Translations under genes and position numbers: made by a program
Assembly: GCF_025997995.1 (NCBI RefSeq)
Contig: NZ_AP026683.1
Span: 1 to 50,000 of the forward strand
Length of the DNA stretch: 50,000 bases
Source: Sediminibacterium sp. TEGAF015
GTDB lineage: Bacteria > Bacteroidota > Bacteroidia > Chitinophagales > Chitinophagaceae
Reading direction: 5' to 3'
The notes under the pieces: model-generated
Databases searched by the model: none
Told to the model about the DNA's origin: nothing
Seen by the model: the letters and a program-made list of their open reading frames with translations, nothing else
Shown: piece after piece, positions 1-6,562 of the stretch
How positions within the stretch are numbered: the stretch's first letter is position 1
How the letters are laid out: each line of letters begins with the position of its first letter

Positions 1-18
1 GGTTTTTATTTTCGAAAC

Positions 19-27
19 ATATCCACA
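19..27 (+). promoter_or_regulatory. Possible DnaA box upstream of dnaA
   Basis: ATATCCACA differs by one base from the consensus TTATCCACA and lies 74 bases before the dnaA start. It is the only such site I find in the 100 bases available, so an autoregulatory box or the edge of an origin is possible, but no cluster of boxes can be shown here. Confidence 0.3.
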
Positions 28-100
28 TATGGGGAAAATAAGATAACTTGTAAGCAAAGACAAAACTTAACTGATTATATAAAATTGTTCACTTAATTGT

Positions 101-1531
101 ATGGCTAAGAACGCTGAAAATGTTTGGATCAATTGTTTAAAAATTATCAAAGACATTGTTGAATGGCAACATTACAAAACATGGTTTGAGCCAATTACTC
201 CGGTAGAGTTGAAAGGAAATGTATTATTGATTCAGGTTCCTTCTCAATTCTTCTATGAATACCTGGAAGAGCATTATGTTACGTTGCTTGCTAAAACGCT
301 GAAACGCGAATTAGGAAAAGATGCCAGATTAGAATATCGTATCATGGTGGATAGCGGAAATACCAATAGTCGTGGTTCCGTTGATTTGCCTGCTAGAGGT
401 CCAAAGTCAATTAATAACAATGAAATGAACTTTCCTCTGGTAATTGACAATCCGGTTAAGAATCCATTTGTGATTCCAGGATTGAAAAAAATGCAAATTG
501 ATCCGCAGCTGAACCAGGGATACATTTTTGATTCTTTTATTGAAGGGGATTGTAACCGCGTAGCACGCAGAGCCGGTAAAACGGTTGCGGAAAAGCCAGG
601 TGCTAACTCTTTTAATCCATTGGTGATTTATGGAGGTGTAGGATTGGGTAAAACACACCTTGCTCAGGCCATTGGAAATGAAGTGAAAAGATTGCATCCA
701 TCTAAAGTGGTTTTGTATGTAAGCAGTGAAAAATTTATCAATCAGTTTGTTGATCATAGCCGCAACAATGCCATCAACGATTTTATACATTTCTATCAAT
801 TGATTGATGTGTTGATTATTGATGATGTTCAGTTCTTCAGCCGTGCAGAAAAAAGCCAGGATGCATTTTTTGCCATCTTTAACCATTTGCACCAGAGCGG
901 TAAGCAGTTGGTATTAACTTCTGATAAAGCACCCAAAGACCTGGATGGTATGCAGGAGCGTTTGCTCAGTCGTTTCAGATGGGGATTGAGTGCCGACTTG
1001 CAAGTGCCAGACTACGAAACTCGTATTGAGATTCTTGAGAAGAAAATGAAGAATGATGGTTTGGATATGCCGAAGGAAGTAATTAAATACGTGGCGTATA
1101 ATATCAATACCAATGTTCGTGAACTGGAAGGTGCTTTGATTTCTTTGTTGGCACAGTCTTCTTTGAATAAAAAGGAAATTGATGTGGAACTGGCCAAGAA
1201 AGTACTGCGCAATTTTGTTAAGACCAGCAGCAAGGAAATTACTATTGATGCTATCCAGAAAATGGTTTGTGAATATTTTGATGTTCCATATGACCGTCTG
1301 TTACACAAGACGCGTAAACGCGAAATTGTGCAGGCACGTCAGATTACTATGTACCTGGCCAAGGCTTTCACCAAAAACTCTTTGAAAACCATTGGGGAGC
1401 ATTTTGGAGGAAGAGACCATACCACCGTAATCCATTCTTGTCAGACCGTGAAAGATCTAATGGACACCGACTCTATATTCAGAGAAAATGTGATGGAACT
1501 GACACAGAAGGTTCAATTAGCAGCTATGTAG
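101..1531 (+). CDS. dnaA: Chromosomal replication initiator protein DnaA
   Basis: DnaA is the AAA+ ATPase that binds DnaA boxes at the origin, melts the duplex and loads the replicative helicase. At 476 residues it has the usual length. Domain I covers about residues 8-80, followed by a short linker. The AAA+ domain begins near residue 140, with the Walker A motif GGVGLGKTHL at about 178-187 and a Walker B segment LIIDDVQFF further on. Domain IV near the C-terminus carries the DnaA-box recognition signature GGRDHTTVIHS. The ATG at 101 gives the normal N-terminus (ENVWINCL). The gene stands alone with its own terminator downstream. Its place at the start of the window suggests that the assembly was rotated to dnaA. 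Confidence 0.98.
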   Translation: MAKNAENVWINCLKIIKDIVEWQHYKTWFEPITPVELKGNVLLIQVPSQFFYEYLEEHYVTLLAKTLKRELGKDARLEYRIMVDSGNTNSRGSVDLPARGPKSINNNEMNFPLVIDNPVKNPFVIPGLKKMQIDPQLNQGYIFDSFIEGDCNRVARRAGKTVAEKPGANSFNPLVIYGGVGLGKTHLAQAIGNEVKRLHPSKVVLYVSSEKFINQFVDHSRNNAINDFIHFYQLIDVLIIDDVQFFSRAEKSQDAFFAIFNHLHQSGKQLVLTSDKAPKDLDGMQERLLSRFRWGLSADLQVPDYETRIEILEKKMKNDGLDMPKEVIKYVAYNINTNVRELEGALISLLAQSSLNKKEIDVELAKKVLRNFVKTSSKEITIDAIQKMVCEYFDVPYDRLLHKTRKREIVQARQITMYLAKAFTKNSLKTIGEHFGGRDHTTVIHSCQTVKDLMDTDSIFRENVMELTQKVQLAAM

Positions 1532-1579
1532 TTCTCTTCCAGTTGAGAAATACTCCGATAAAACTTAGTTTTCGTATTT

Positions 1580-1615
1580 AACATCCCGTCTATAGCAGAT
1601 GGGATGTTTTATTTT
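1580..1615 (+). terminator. Terminator of dnaA
   Basis: The arm AACATCCC (1580-1587) pairs with GGGATGTT (1601-1608), with an inner TCT/AGA extension, and is followed by TTTTATTTT. It lies about 50 bases after the dnaA stop codon. Confidence 0.8.
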
Positions 1616-1634
1616 AGGATTTTTTCTCTCAATT

Positions 1635-1666
1635 TTTGGCAGTTAACCTCAGGAAACTTACTTTTG
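1635..1666 (+). promoter_or_regulatory. Bacteroidota-type promoter of the tRNA-Ser/tRNA-Pro pair
   Basis: TTTG at 1635-1638, a 20-base spacer, and TACTTTTG at 1659-1666 match the Bacteroidota housekeeping consensus TTTG-N(about 19)-TAnnTTTG exactly. Transcription would begin near 1672, about 20 bases before the mature tRNA-Ser. Confidence 0.75.
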
Positions 1667-1692
1667 CATCCCTCTCCGAAAGGAGTAAGGAC

Positions 1693-1781
1693 GGTGAGGT
1701 GGATGAGTGGCTGAAATCAGTAGTTTGCTAAACTGCCGTACGGGTTAAACTGTACCGCGGGTTCGAATCCCGCCCTCACCG
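1693..1781 (+). tRNA. tRNA-Ser (anticodon GCT)
   Basis: The acceptor arms GGTGAGG (1693-1699) and CCTCACC (1774-1780) pair perfectly, with G as discriminator. The anticodon loop TTTGCTAA reads GCT (codons AGC/AGU). A long variable arm and the T-arm GGTTCGAATCC are present. The length of 89 bases fits a class II serine tRNA. The 3' CCA is not encoded. Confidence 0.95.
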
Positions 1782-1853
1782 CAGATTATCTCACCATAAT
1801 CTGCGAGCAAACTAAAAGATTGATTTCCTCCGGCGGAAATCATGACAAATTCT

Positions 1854-1927
1854 CGGGAAGTAGCGCAGGCCGGTAGCGCACCTGGTTTGGGACCAGGGGG
1901 TCGCAGGTTCGAATCCTGTCTTCCCGA
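1854..1927 (+). tRNA. tRNA-Pro (anticodon TGG)
   Basis: The acceptor arms CGGGAAG (1854-1860) and CTTCCCG (1920-1926) pair, with A as discriminator. The anticodon stem CCTGG/CCAGG encloses the loop TTTGGGA, giving anticodon TGG. The T-loop TTCGAAT is present. CCA is not encoded. It lies 72 bases after tRNA-Ser and probably shares its promoter. Confidence 0.95.
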
Positions 1928-1933
1928 CGAAAC

Positions 1934-1967
1934 AAAAAAACCCTTCGACGAAGTCGAGGGGTTTTTT
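1934..1967 (+). terminator. Terminator after tRNA-Pro (first copy)
   Basis: AAAAAACCC with TTCGAC on the 5' side pairs with GTCGAGGGG and TTTTTT on the 3' side around a GAA loop. The structure is symmetrical and could work in both directions. It begins 7 bases after the mature tRNA end. Confidence 0.85.
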
Positions 1968-1980
1968 GTTTTGAGCCCGT

Positions 1981-1996
1981 CGCGAACTTGTTCGCG
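1981..1996. repeat. Short perfect hairpin between the two terminators
   Basis: CGCGAAC-TT-GTTCGCG is a 7-bp perfect inverted repeat between the two terminator-like structures. It has no T-run of its own. Confidence 0.5.
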
Positions 1997-2010
1997 TAAG
2001 GGTGAGAAAT

Positions 2011-2046
2011 AAAAAACCCAAGCGCGCAGCGCTGAAGGGTTTTTTT
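2011..2046 (+). terminator. Second terminator-like hairpin after tRNA-Pro
   Basis: AAAAAACCC, AAGCGC, a small loop, GCGCT and GAAGGGTTTTTTT form another intrinsic terminator. The flanks (GGGTTTTTTTGTTTT and AGCCC) resemble those of the first copy about 75 bases upstream, so the unit looks duplicated with a changed stem interior. Confidence 0.7.
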
Positions 2047-2059
2047 GTTTTAGCCCCCC

Positions 2060-2160
2060 CCAATGGATCACGGAGCGTAGCGACGTGAATCCTTTGGCAT
2101 CAGCGAACGCAGTGAGCTAATCCACTCTCACGGAGCGAAGCGAACTAATTCTCAGGCATG
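2060..2160. repeat. Cluster of short palindromic (REP-like) repeats
   Basis: 2065-2092 is an imperfect palindrome: GGAT and CACG pair with CGTG and ATCC around GAGCGTAGCGA. The 16-base unit TCACGGAGCGWAGCGA occurs at 2068-2083 and again at 2128-2143. CGCAGTGAGCTAATCCA at 2108-2124 recurs exactly at 5271-5287. These look like dispersed intergenic palindromic elements; I see no coding sequence here. Confidence 0.55.
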
Positions 2161-2772
2161 GAGTTAAAAGAAGTACATTCTGAAATCAGCGAACAGCTTA
2201 ATGGAATTATCAGGGTAAAATGTATTCCATTAGCTTAGGGACATGAAATAAGACCAATTTAATGGCTTCTAAGAGGCAGGCAATGAAGAATGAATTGGAT
2301 ATAGCTAATGAGAATATTAATTGGTCTCTGGAGAGAAATAGAGAAAGGTGGTCAAAGTAGTAGAAGTACTCCCCAAAATGATTGTGGAACTGTTTGAAAC
2401 TTGTGAAACTGATTACAAGCAACTTGATTGTGACACCTGTTTGGCAATTTTTCAGTATTGCTCAAGAGAGAATATTGTGCTAACAACCGACAGCTATAGA
2501 GACATGTATCTAAAAGATTGTTATTTCTTTGGTAAAAGAGATTTTTTATGCTGCTTTTAAATATTTATATTGCCCAATTGAATAAATATTTAATCAATTT
2601 ATTAATTAGCATTTGGAGCAAAGTTATTAGTTACGATATTAGATTATAGTTTAAAGATACTTTTTAGATTATTCTCCCCAATTCCCAATTGTTATTTTGT
2701 GATAAAGGCTCATTGCTAAAGTATTAATCATGCTGTGAAATATTTAATTATTTCATTTTAACAGAAGAATTT
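2158..2772 (+). other. AT-rich stretch with only small or degenerate ORFs
   Basis: Three short plus-strand reading frames follow each other: ATG 2158 to stop 2238 (26 codons), ATG 2262 to stop 2360 (32 codons, charged, MASKRQAMKNELDIANEN...), and GTG 2348 to stop 2560. None resembles a family I know, and the second and third overlap in different frames, so this may be the remains of a decayed gene. 2561-2772 is very AT-rich and holds nothing I can name. Confidence 0.4.
2348..2560 (+). CDS. Doubtful small Cys-rich ORF
   Basis: The 70-codon frame starts at GTG and has six cysteines, ending in CCF. I do not recognise it. It has no clear upstream signal, overlaps the end of another small frame and lies in an AT-rich segment, so it may be a chance ORF or a fragment. 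An anti-sense ORF also covers part of it. Confidence 0.15.
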   Translation: MVKVVEVLPKMIVELFETCETDYKQLDCDTCLAIFQYCSRENIVLTTDSYRDMYLKDCYFFGKRDFLCCF

Positions 2773-3267
2773 ATGATTAGCAATCCTAAATCAAAACCGC
2801 TAAAGGCATTTTTTCACAACAAGGAGTTATTCAGTGCCAAGAAAATTGACAAAGACCAAAAAATAATTAGTCGATTAGTTATAACTGATCGCTATAAAAT
2901 TTTATTGCCTGACTATGGTAATATCGAAATTAATTTACCCCCACTTCATAAATCATTTTACATTTTGATGTTAAGATATCCCGAGGGTATTAGATTTAAG
3001 GAATTATCAAACTTTAGGAATGAGCTAATTGAAATTTATAAACATGTTGGAAATAGGAGCGACATTGACCAAATTAAAAAAAGCATAACTGAACTTACCG
3101 ATAATCGTTCAAATTCAGTTAATGAAAAATGTTCCAGAATAAAAGCAGCTTTTTTATTGCATATGGAAGATGCTATAGCTCAGAACTATTACATATCAGG
3201 TTCAAGAAGTCAACCTAAGCGAATTAAACTTCAAAGCGATTTAATTCAATTTTATCAAAAACCCTAA
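2773..3267 (+). CDS. Conserved Bacteroidota protein of unknown function
   Basis: The protein has 164 residues, no signal peptide and no membrane segment, so it is probably cytoplasmic. The central region (about 45-95, with LPDYGNIEI, then LRYPEGIRFKELSNFRNEL) and the later SVNEKCSRIKAAF segment (about 115-127) look like a family of small proteins I remember from many Bacteroidota genomes with no assigned role. This is recalled resemblance, not a search result. The start ATG at 2773 gives a natural N-terminus. It is the first substantial gene of the AT-rich segment beside the tRNA pair, and codon use is strongly A/T-biased like its neighbours. Confidence 0.75.
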   Translation: MISNPKSKPLKAFFHNKELFSAKKIDKDQKIISRLVITDRYKILLPDYGNIEINLPPLHKSFYILMLRYPEGIRFKELSNFRNELIEIYKHVGNRSDIDQIKKSITELTDNRSNSVNEKCSRIKAAFLLHMEDAIAQNYYISGSRSQPKRIKLQSDLIQFYQKP

Positions 3268-3392
3268 TTTCTGCAAGGTTGTAGAAACTTTCTATTTGAT
3301 TTTGAGTTCATGAAATTTGAAATACAATGCCTCCCTAGTTATATGGCTTATTTGCTATTGTTATTAGAGGTAATGTATCACAAATTTGCCTT

Positions 3393-3623
3393 ATGTCTTT
3401 ATCCAAAGAAGAATTCTGTGCTAAGGTTGGATGCCAAGTTCGAAAACTTCGATTAGAGAAACAGCTAAGTATTGAGGAGTTGGCTTTAGATGCTGGTATG
3501 GAATACACGCAATTAAGCAGAATTGAGCTTGGCAGAATTAATACAAGTATTTATCAGATATATAAAATATCAAAAAGTTTGGACGTAACAATACCTCAAA
3601 TCTTCTATGATATTCAAAAATAA
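3393..3623 (+). CDS. Small Xre-family helix-turn-helix regulator
   Basis: The 76-residue protein is almost entirely one Xre/Cro-type HTH domain. The helices lie at about residues 9-70: VRKLRLEKQLSIEELA, then AGMEYTQLSRIELG as recognition region, then SIYQIYKISKSLDVTIPQIF. It should bind DNA as a dimer; no partner or operator is identifiable. It lies alone on the plus strand, 125 bases after the unknown 164-residue gene and 200 bases before the PAS/DHp membrane protein. Single-domain Xre proteins of this kind are common in mobile or accessory regions of Bacteroidota, which fits the setting. Confidence 0.85.
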   Translation: MSLSKEEFCAKVGCQVRKLRLEKQLSIEELALDAGMEYTQLSRIELGRINTSIYQIYKISKSLDVTIPQIFYDIQK

Positions 3624-3646
3624 AAAGGGGACTAGTATCCCTTTAA
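3622..3646 (+). terminator. Weak hairpin at the end of the Xre gene
   Basis: AAAGGG (3624-3629) pairs with CCCTTT (3639-3644) immediately after the stop codon. The stem is short and the T-run is poor, so this is a weak terminator at best. The rest of 3647-3824 is AT-rich with no recognisable feature. Confidence 0.35.
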
Positions 3647-3824
3647 AACGGGGAAGATTATGAAATAAAAAATGTAGGTTCTTATTATTAAAATTCTATA
3701 AGAGAAAATTTGCATGAACTAATTTTTACTATCAATTATAATCCAATATTGATAATTATTGGCATCTTAATTATCGATAAAACTCATCTTTCAATCCAAT
3801 TATTCTTATCCATTTATTAAATTT

Positions 3825-5228
3825 ATGATAGAACTATCCATTTATGCAAATTACTTTGCATTTTCATTCTATTTAATCTGTTTTTTAATTGTTCTGAAAA
3901 AAAGTGATTGGAAGCTACCGATGATTCTTTTATTTGTTTCTGCTTCATTACTTTTTCTTCAAAATATTTCGTTCATTATATATAAAACGAATTACTATTT
4001 TAAAGTTCCACATTTAATTAGAGTTTCTGGACCTTTTTTATATTTAGGTGGACCAATATTATATTTATTTGTTAGGACTCTATTCTATAACGAATATAAA
4101 TTTAGAAGATGGGATTTCTTACATTTCCTTCCTTTCTTAATGAATGTTATAGAACTGATGCCTTTTTATTTAAGTTCTCCTGATGTTAAAATTAAAACAT
4201 TGCAAGTCATTGTTTCAGGGAAGTTAATTAATTATGATTTGTATCATGAAGGTTTATTGGGTACAATTTGGCATACTTTGCTAAGATCGATAAGTTGGTT
4301 ACTTTATGCAACATTTAGTATTCTGATGTATGTTCGTTTAAGAAAACAAATCAAACCTAATTTAATAACAGATTTTGAATCTAAATTCAAGTTCACAAAG
4401 TTGTTTTTATCCTTTAAAATAATTGGATTCTTTCTAGCGCTTATAGGTGTTTTTTTTATTACTGTAGATAACTTCATTCTTTTAGTTATCATACTCAATA
4501 ATTTAGTCAATTTGACTATTGTGTTATTATTATTTATCAAGTTTCCAGAATTTATTTACGGAAATTCATTTCAACAACATTCGAATATCCAGCGTGAGGG
4601 TTTAATGAATATTGCTTTGAGTCAGTCAATGTACTTGCGGCTGCTTGAGTCTAGTAAGTTTGATATAAATATACTAATTGATAATAATTTCAAAGTACAG
4701 TATTATGATAAATTTGCAGAAAAAATAATACATAATACTTTTAACAAGCGTATTGAATTTGATATTGATTTAAGAGACGTCATTGATTTAACCTTAGCTC
4801 CGTTTTTTGAATCTAATATTAGAAAAGTGTTAAATGGCAAGGAGATAGATAGTGAAGTTGTTTTAACTAAATATGATACTAAAGCAATATCAACTTTTGA
4901 GATTAACTTCAGACCTTTTTATAATGAAGTTGGTAAAATGATTGGTGTCGCAATCGGGGCAAATAATATTGATGAAAAAAAGAAAATGAATTTATTGCAA
5001 GAACAATATGTTCAAAGTTTAGATTCACTTGCTTGGAAAAGTTCTCATACTTTAAGAGCTCCTGTGGCAAATATGAAAGGCATAATTGAAGTATTACAAA
5101 GTAATTACATTGACAAGTCCCCTGAAGAATCCAATAAACTAGTTGGATATTTAGTTTCTGAACTAAATCGTTTAGATCATGTAATTATTGACATGGTTGC
5201 TAAAGCCCGTGAGGAATTGGTTAACTAA
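3825..5228 (+). CDS. Membrane PAS protein ending after a histidine-kinase DHp-like region (no ATPase domain)
   Basis: The 467-residue protein begins with about six or seven hydrophobic helices (residues 5-245), with the motif VPHLIRVSGPFLYLGGPILY and HFLPFL, similar to the membrane part of Bacteroidota 7TM sensor or AraC-type regulators. A PAS-like domain follows at about 270-390 (ILIDNNFKVQYYDKFAEKI to IGVAIGANNIDEKKK). The C-terminus resembles the DHp domain of histidine kinases: SSHTLRAPVANMKGIIEVLQ holds the phospho-acceptor candidate His408 and is followed by a second helix. The gene then stops 59 residues after this histidine, so the catalytic ATP-binding domain (N, G1, G2 boxes) is absent. 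It may be phosphorylated in trans or act as a docking protein. No partner response regulator is adjacent. Confidence 0.75.
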   Translation: MIELSIYANYFAFSFYLICFLIVLKKSDWKLPMILLFVSASLLFLQNISFIIYKTNYYFKVPHLIRVSGPFLYLGGPILYLFVRTLFYNEYKFRRWDFLHFLPFLMNVIELMPFYLSSPDVKIKTLQVIVSGKLINYDLYHEGLLGTIWHTLLRSISWLLYATFSILMYVRLRKQIKPNLITDFESKFKFTKLFLSFKIIGFFLALIGVFFITVDNFILLVIILNNLVNLTIVLLLFIKFPEFIYGNSFQQHSNIQREGLMNIALSQSMYLRLLESSKFDINILIDNNFKVQYYDKFAEKIIHNTFNKRIEFDIDLRDVIDLTLAPFFESNIRKVLNGKEIDSEVVLTKYDTKAISTFEINFRPFYNEVGKMIGVAIGANNIDEKKKMNLLQEQYVQSLDSLAWKSSHTLRAPVANMKGIIEVLQSNYIDKSPEESNKLVGYLVSELNRLDHVIIDMVAKAREELVN

Positions 5229-5270
5229 ATTGTTTTGTTGCTTCTGATTTTTTTAATCCAATTTACAGAT

Positions 5271-5287
5271 CGCAGTGAGCTAATCCA
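5271..5287. repeat. Second copy of the 17-bp direct repeat
   Basis: CGCAGTGAGCTAATCCA is identical to 2108-2124. It covers the 3' end of the minus-strand hypothetical gene at 5280. The two copies bracket the AT-rich accessory segment. Confidence 0.6.
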
Positions 5288-5648
5288 ATATTGCTGGTAT
5301 TTCAAATCTTGTCCATTTTGATTTTTCTATATCTGTACCAACTGTAAACGGGAAATAGGAGGGATTAATAATTTGATTCTGATCATTTAATTCCTGAACC
5401 ATGACTTCACATAGTAAGTCATTCGCCTTTTTTTGATTGTTTACATATATCTCAATGAATAATTTTTTCCTTTTTACTATGTGAATGGTTTCAGTCCAGT
5501 GTCCTGATAAACATTCTCCAATTTTTGGAGTATGATCTTTTTGCGGATATCTGATTAAAAAGTGAGCCTTGGTAGTAACAGTAACTATAAACCGATTGAA
5601 TTCAGTAGTCTCCGTATTTTTTTTGAACCATTTTAGTAGTGGTTTCAT
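5280..5648 (-). CDS. Hypothetical protein
   Basis: With the ATG at 5648 the protein has 122 residues and starts MKPLLKWFKKN; a frame extension to 5717 would add 23 residues that look less protein-like. There is no signal peptide or membrane helix, and the sequence alternates short beta-like segments (RFIVTVTTKAHFLIRY, KKLFIEIYVNN). I do not recognise a family. It lies at the right edge of the AT-rich segment, divergent from the hydrolase gene, and its stop codon falls inside the 17-bp direct repeat, so its 3' end may have been set by a recombination or insertion event. Confidence 0.5.
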   Translation of the reverse strand: MKPLLKWFKKNTETTEFNRFIVTVTTKAHFLIRYPQKDHTPKIGECLSGHWTETIHIVKRKKLFIEIYVNNQKKANDLLCEVMVQELNDQNQIINPSYFPFTVGTDIEKSKWTRFEIPAILD

Positions 5649-5785
5649 AACAAAGCATTTACTGAATCTAATTAAATCGTTATAAGATTTTGATGAATCG
5701 CAATTAATTGAAATCAAATGCCGATTTATTATAATAAATCAAGAATTGTACATTGTTGGCTTCATTTTTTTATCTTTAGCGAAGC

Positions 5786-6562
5786 ATGAATTTTATGAAA
5801 AAGATCCTTTTAGTAATTCTACTTAATTTCTCAGCTTTTTGTTTACATACTTGCTATGCACAATCATCCTCCAGCCCTACTTATGTTATAGTTCATGGCG
5901 CATGGGGTGGGAGCTGGGCTTTCAAAAAAGTAGATTCTTTGCTTACTGCACAAGGTGCAACTGTATACAGACCTTCATTAACTGGTCAAGGTGAGCGGGT
6001 TCACCTGGCAAATCCTGAAGTGGGCTTATACACTCATATAAAGGATGTAGTTAACATGATTCTTTTTGAAGACCTCAAGAATATAATACTGGTAGGCCAT
6101 AGTTATGGTGGTATGGTGATAACAGGTGTGGCCGATAGCATACCTGATAGAATTGCCCAAATGATTTATCTGGATGCATTTGTTCCGGAAGATGGAGAGA
6201 GTGTATTTGCACAGGGTAAAACGCCTGAAGCAATGAGACCCCTAATTGAAAATGGGTTCCTGGTTCCGAGATGGGTAAAACCCGATCAGGCTCCTCCAAA
6301 AGATGTTCCACATGCAGTTAAAACATTCACCGACAAAATTAGCCTGAAGAATCCTAAACGACTAACAATCCCTACCCATTATATTCTCACTGTAGACAAG
6401 GGGAAGGATCCAACCAAAGATGATTTTTCTTCTCAAGCAGACAAGGCAAGAAAATACAAGTGGCCGGTTTCTATTTTAGAAGCCGATCATAATCCCCAAT
6501 GGTCTGCGCCTATGCCTTTTTCAGAAATGCTACAGAATATTGTAAAAAAAAAGACTCCTTAG
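5786..6562 (+). CDS. Exported alpha/beta-fold hydrolase
   Basis: The 258-residue protein has a signal peptide (hydrophobic residues about 7-20, cleavage near CYAQ-SSS); an alternative start is the Met at residue 4 (5795). The fold is the alpha/beta hydrolase type related to esterases and hydroxynitrile lyases: VIVHGAWGGSW forms the oxyanion region, GHSYGG holds nucleophile Ser106, a likely acid lies in the LTVDKGKD segment and the histidine in EADHNPQW. The substrate is unknown; a periplasmic esterase is a reasonable guess. The last 64 bases overlap the next gene in another frame, and the 3' end carries A9 at 6544-6552 just before the stop codon (see the slippery-site entry). The C-terminus looks complete for the family. 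Confidence 0.85.
   Translation: MNFMKKILLVILLNFSAFCLHTCYAQSSSSPTYVIVHGAWGGSWAFKKVDSLLTAQGATVYRPSLTGQGERVHLANPEVGLYTHIKDVVNMILFEDLKNIILVGHSYGGMVITGVADSIPDRIAQMIYLDAFVPEDGESVFAQGKTPEAMRPLIENGFLVPRWVKPDQAPPKDVPHAVKTFTDKISLKNPKRLTIPTHYILTVDKGKDPTKDDFSSQADKARKYKWPVSILEADHNPQWSAPMPFSEMLQNIVKKKTP

Noticed and set aside
48..87. dnaA promoter (TTG with TAAAATTG)
   Set aside because: The spacing of 29 bases and a mismatch in the -7 box make it unconvincing.
1..100. Replication origin just upstream of dnaA
   Set aside because: Only one near-consensus DnaA box is present in the 100 bases seen; no box cluster or AT-rich unwinding element can be shown.
407..892. Minus-strand frame of 161 codons inside dnaA
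   Set aside because: It is fully covered by the strongly conserved AAA+ domain of DnaA and shows no family features.
1745..2071. Minus-strand frame of 108 codons across the tRNA pair
   Set aside because: It is the antisense of tRNA-Ser and tRNA-Pro and has the well-known spurious motif QDSNLRPPGPKPGALPACATS-like sequence produced by tRNA genes; not a protein gene.
2108..5287. Transposon or integrative element with attachment sites
   Set aside because: No transposase, integrase or terminal inverted repeat is visible, and the 17-bp repeat is not part of the tRNA; kept only as a tentative island finding.
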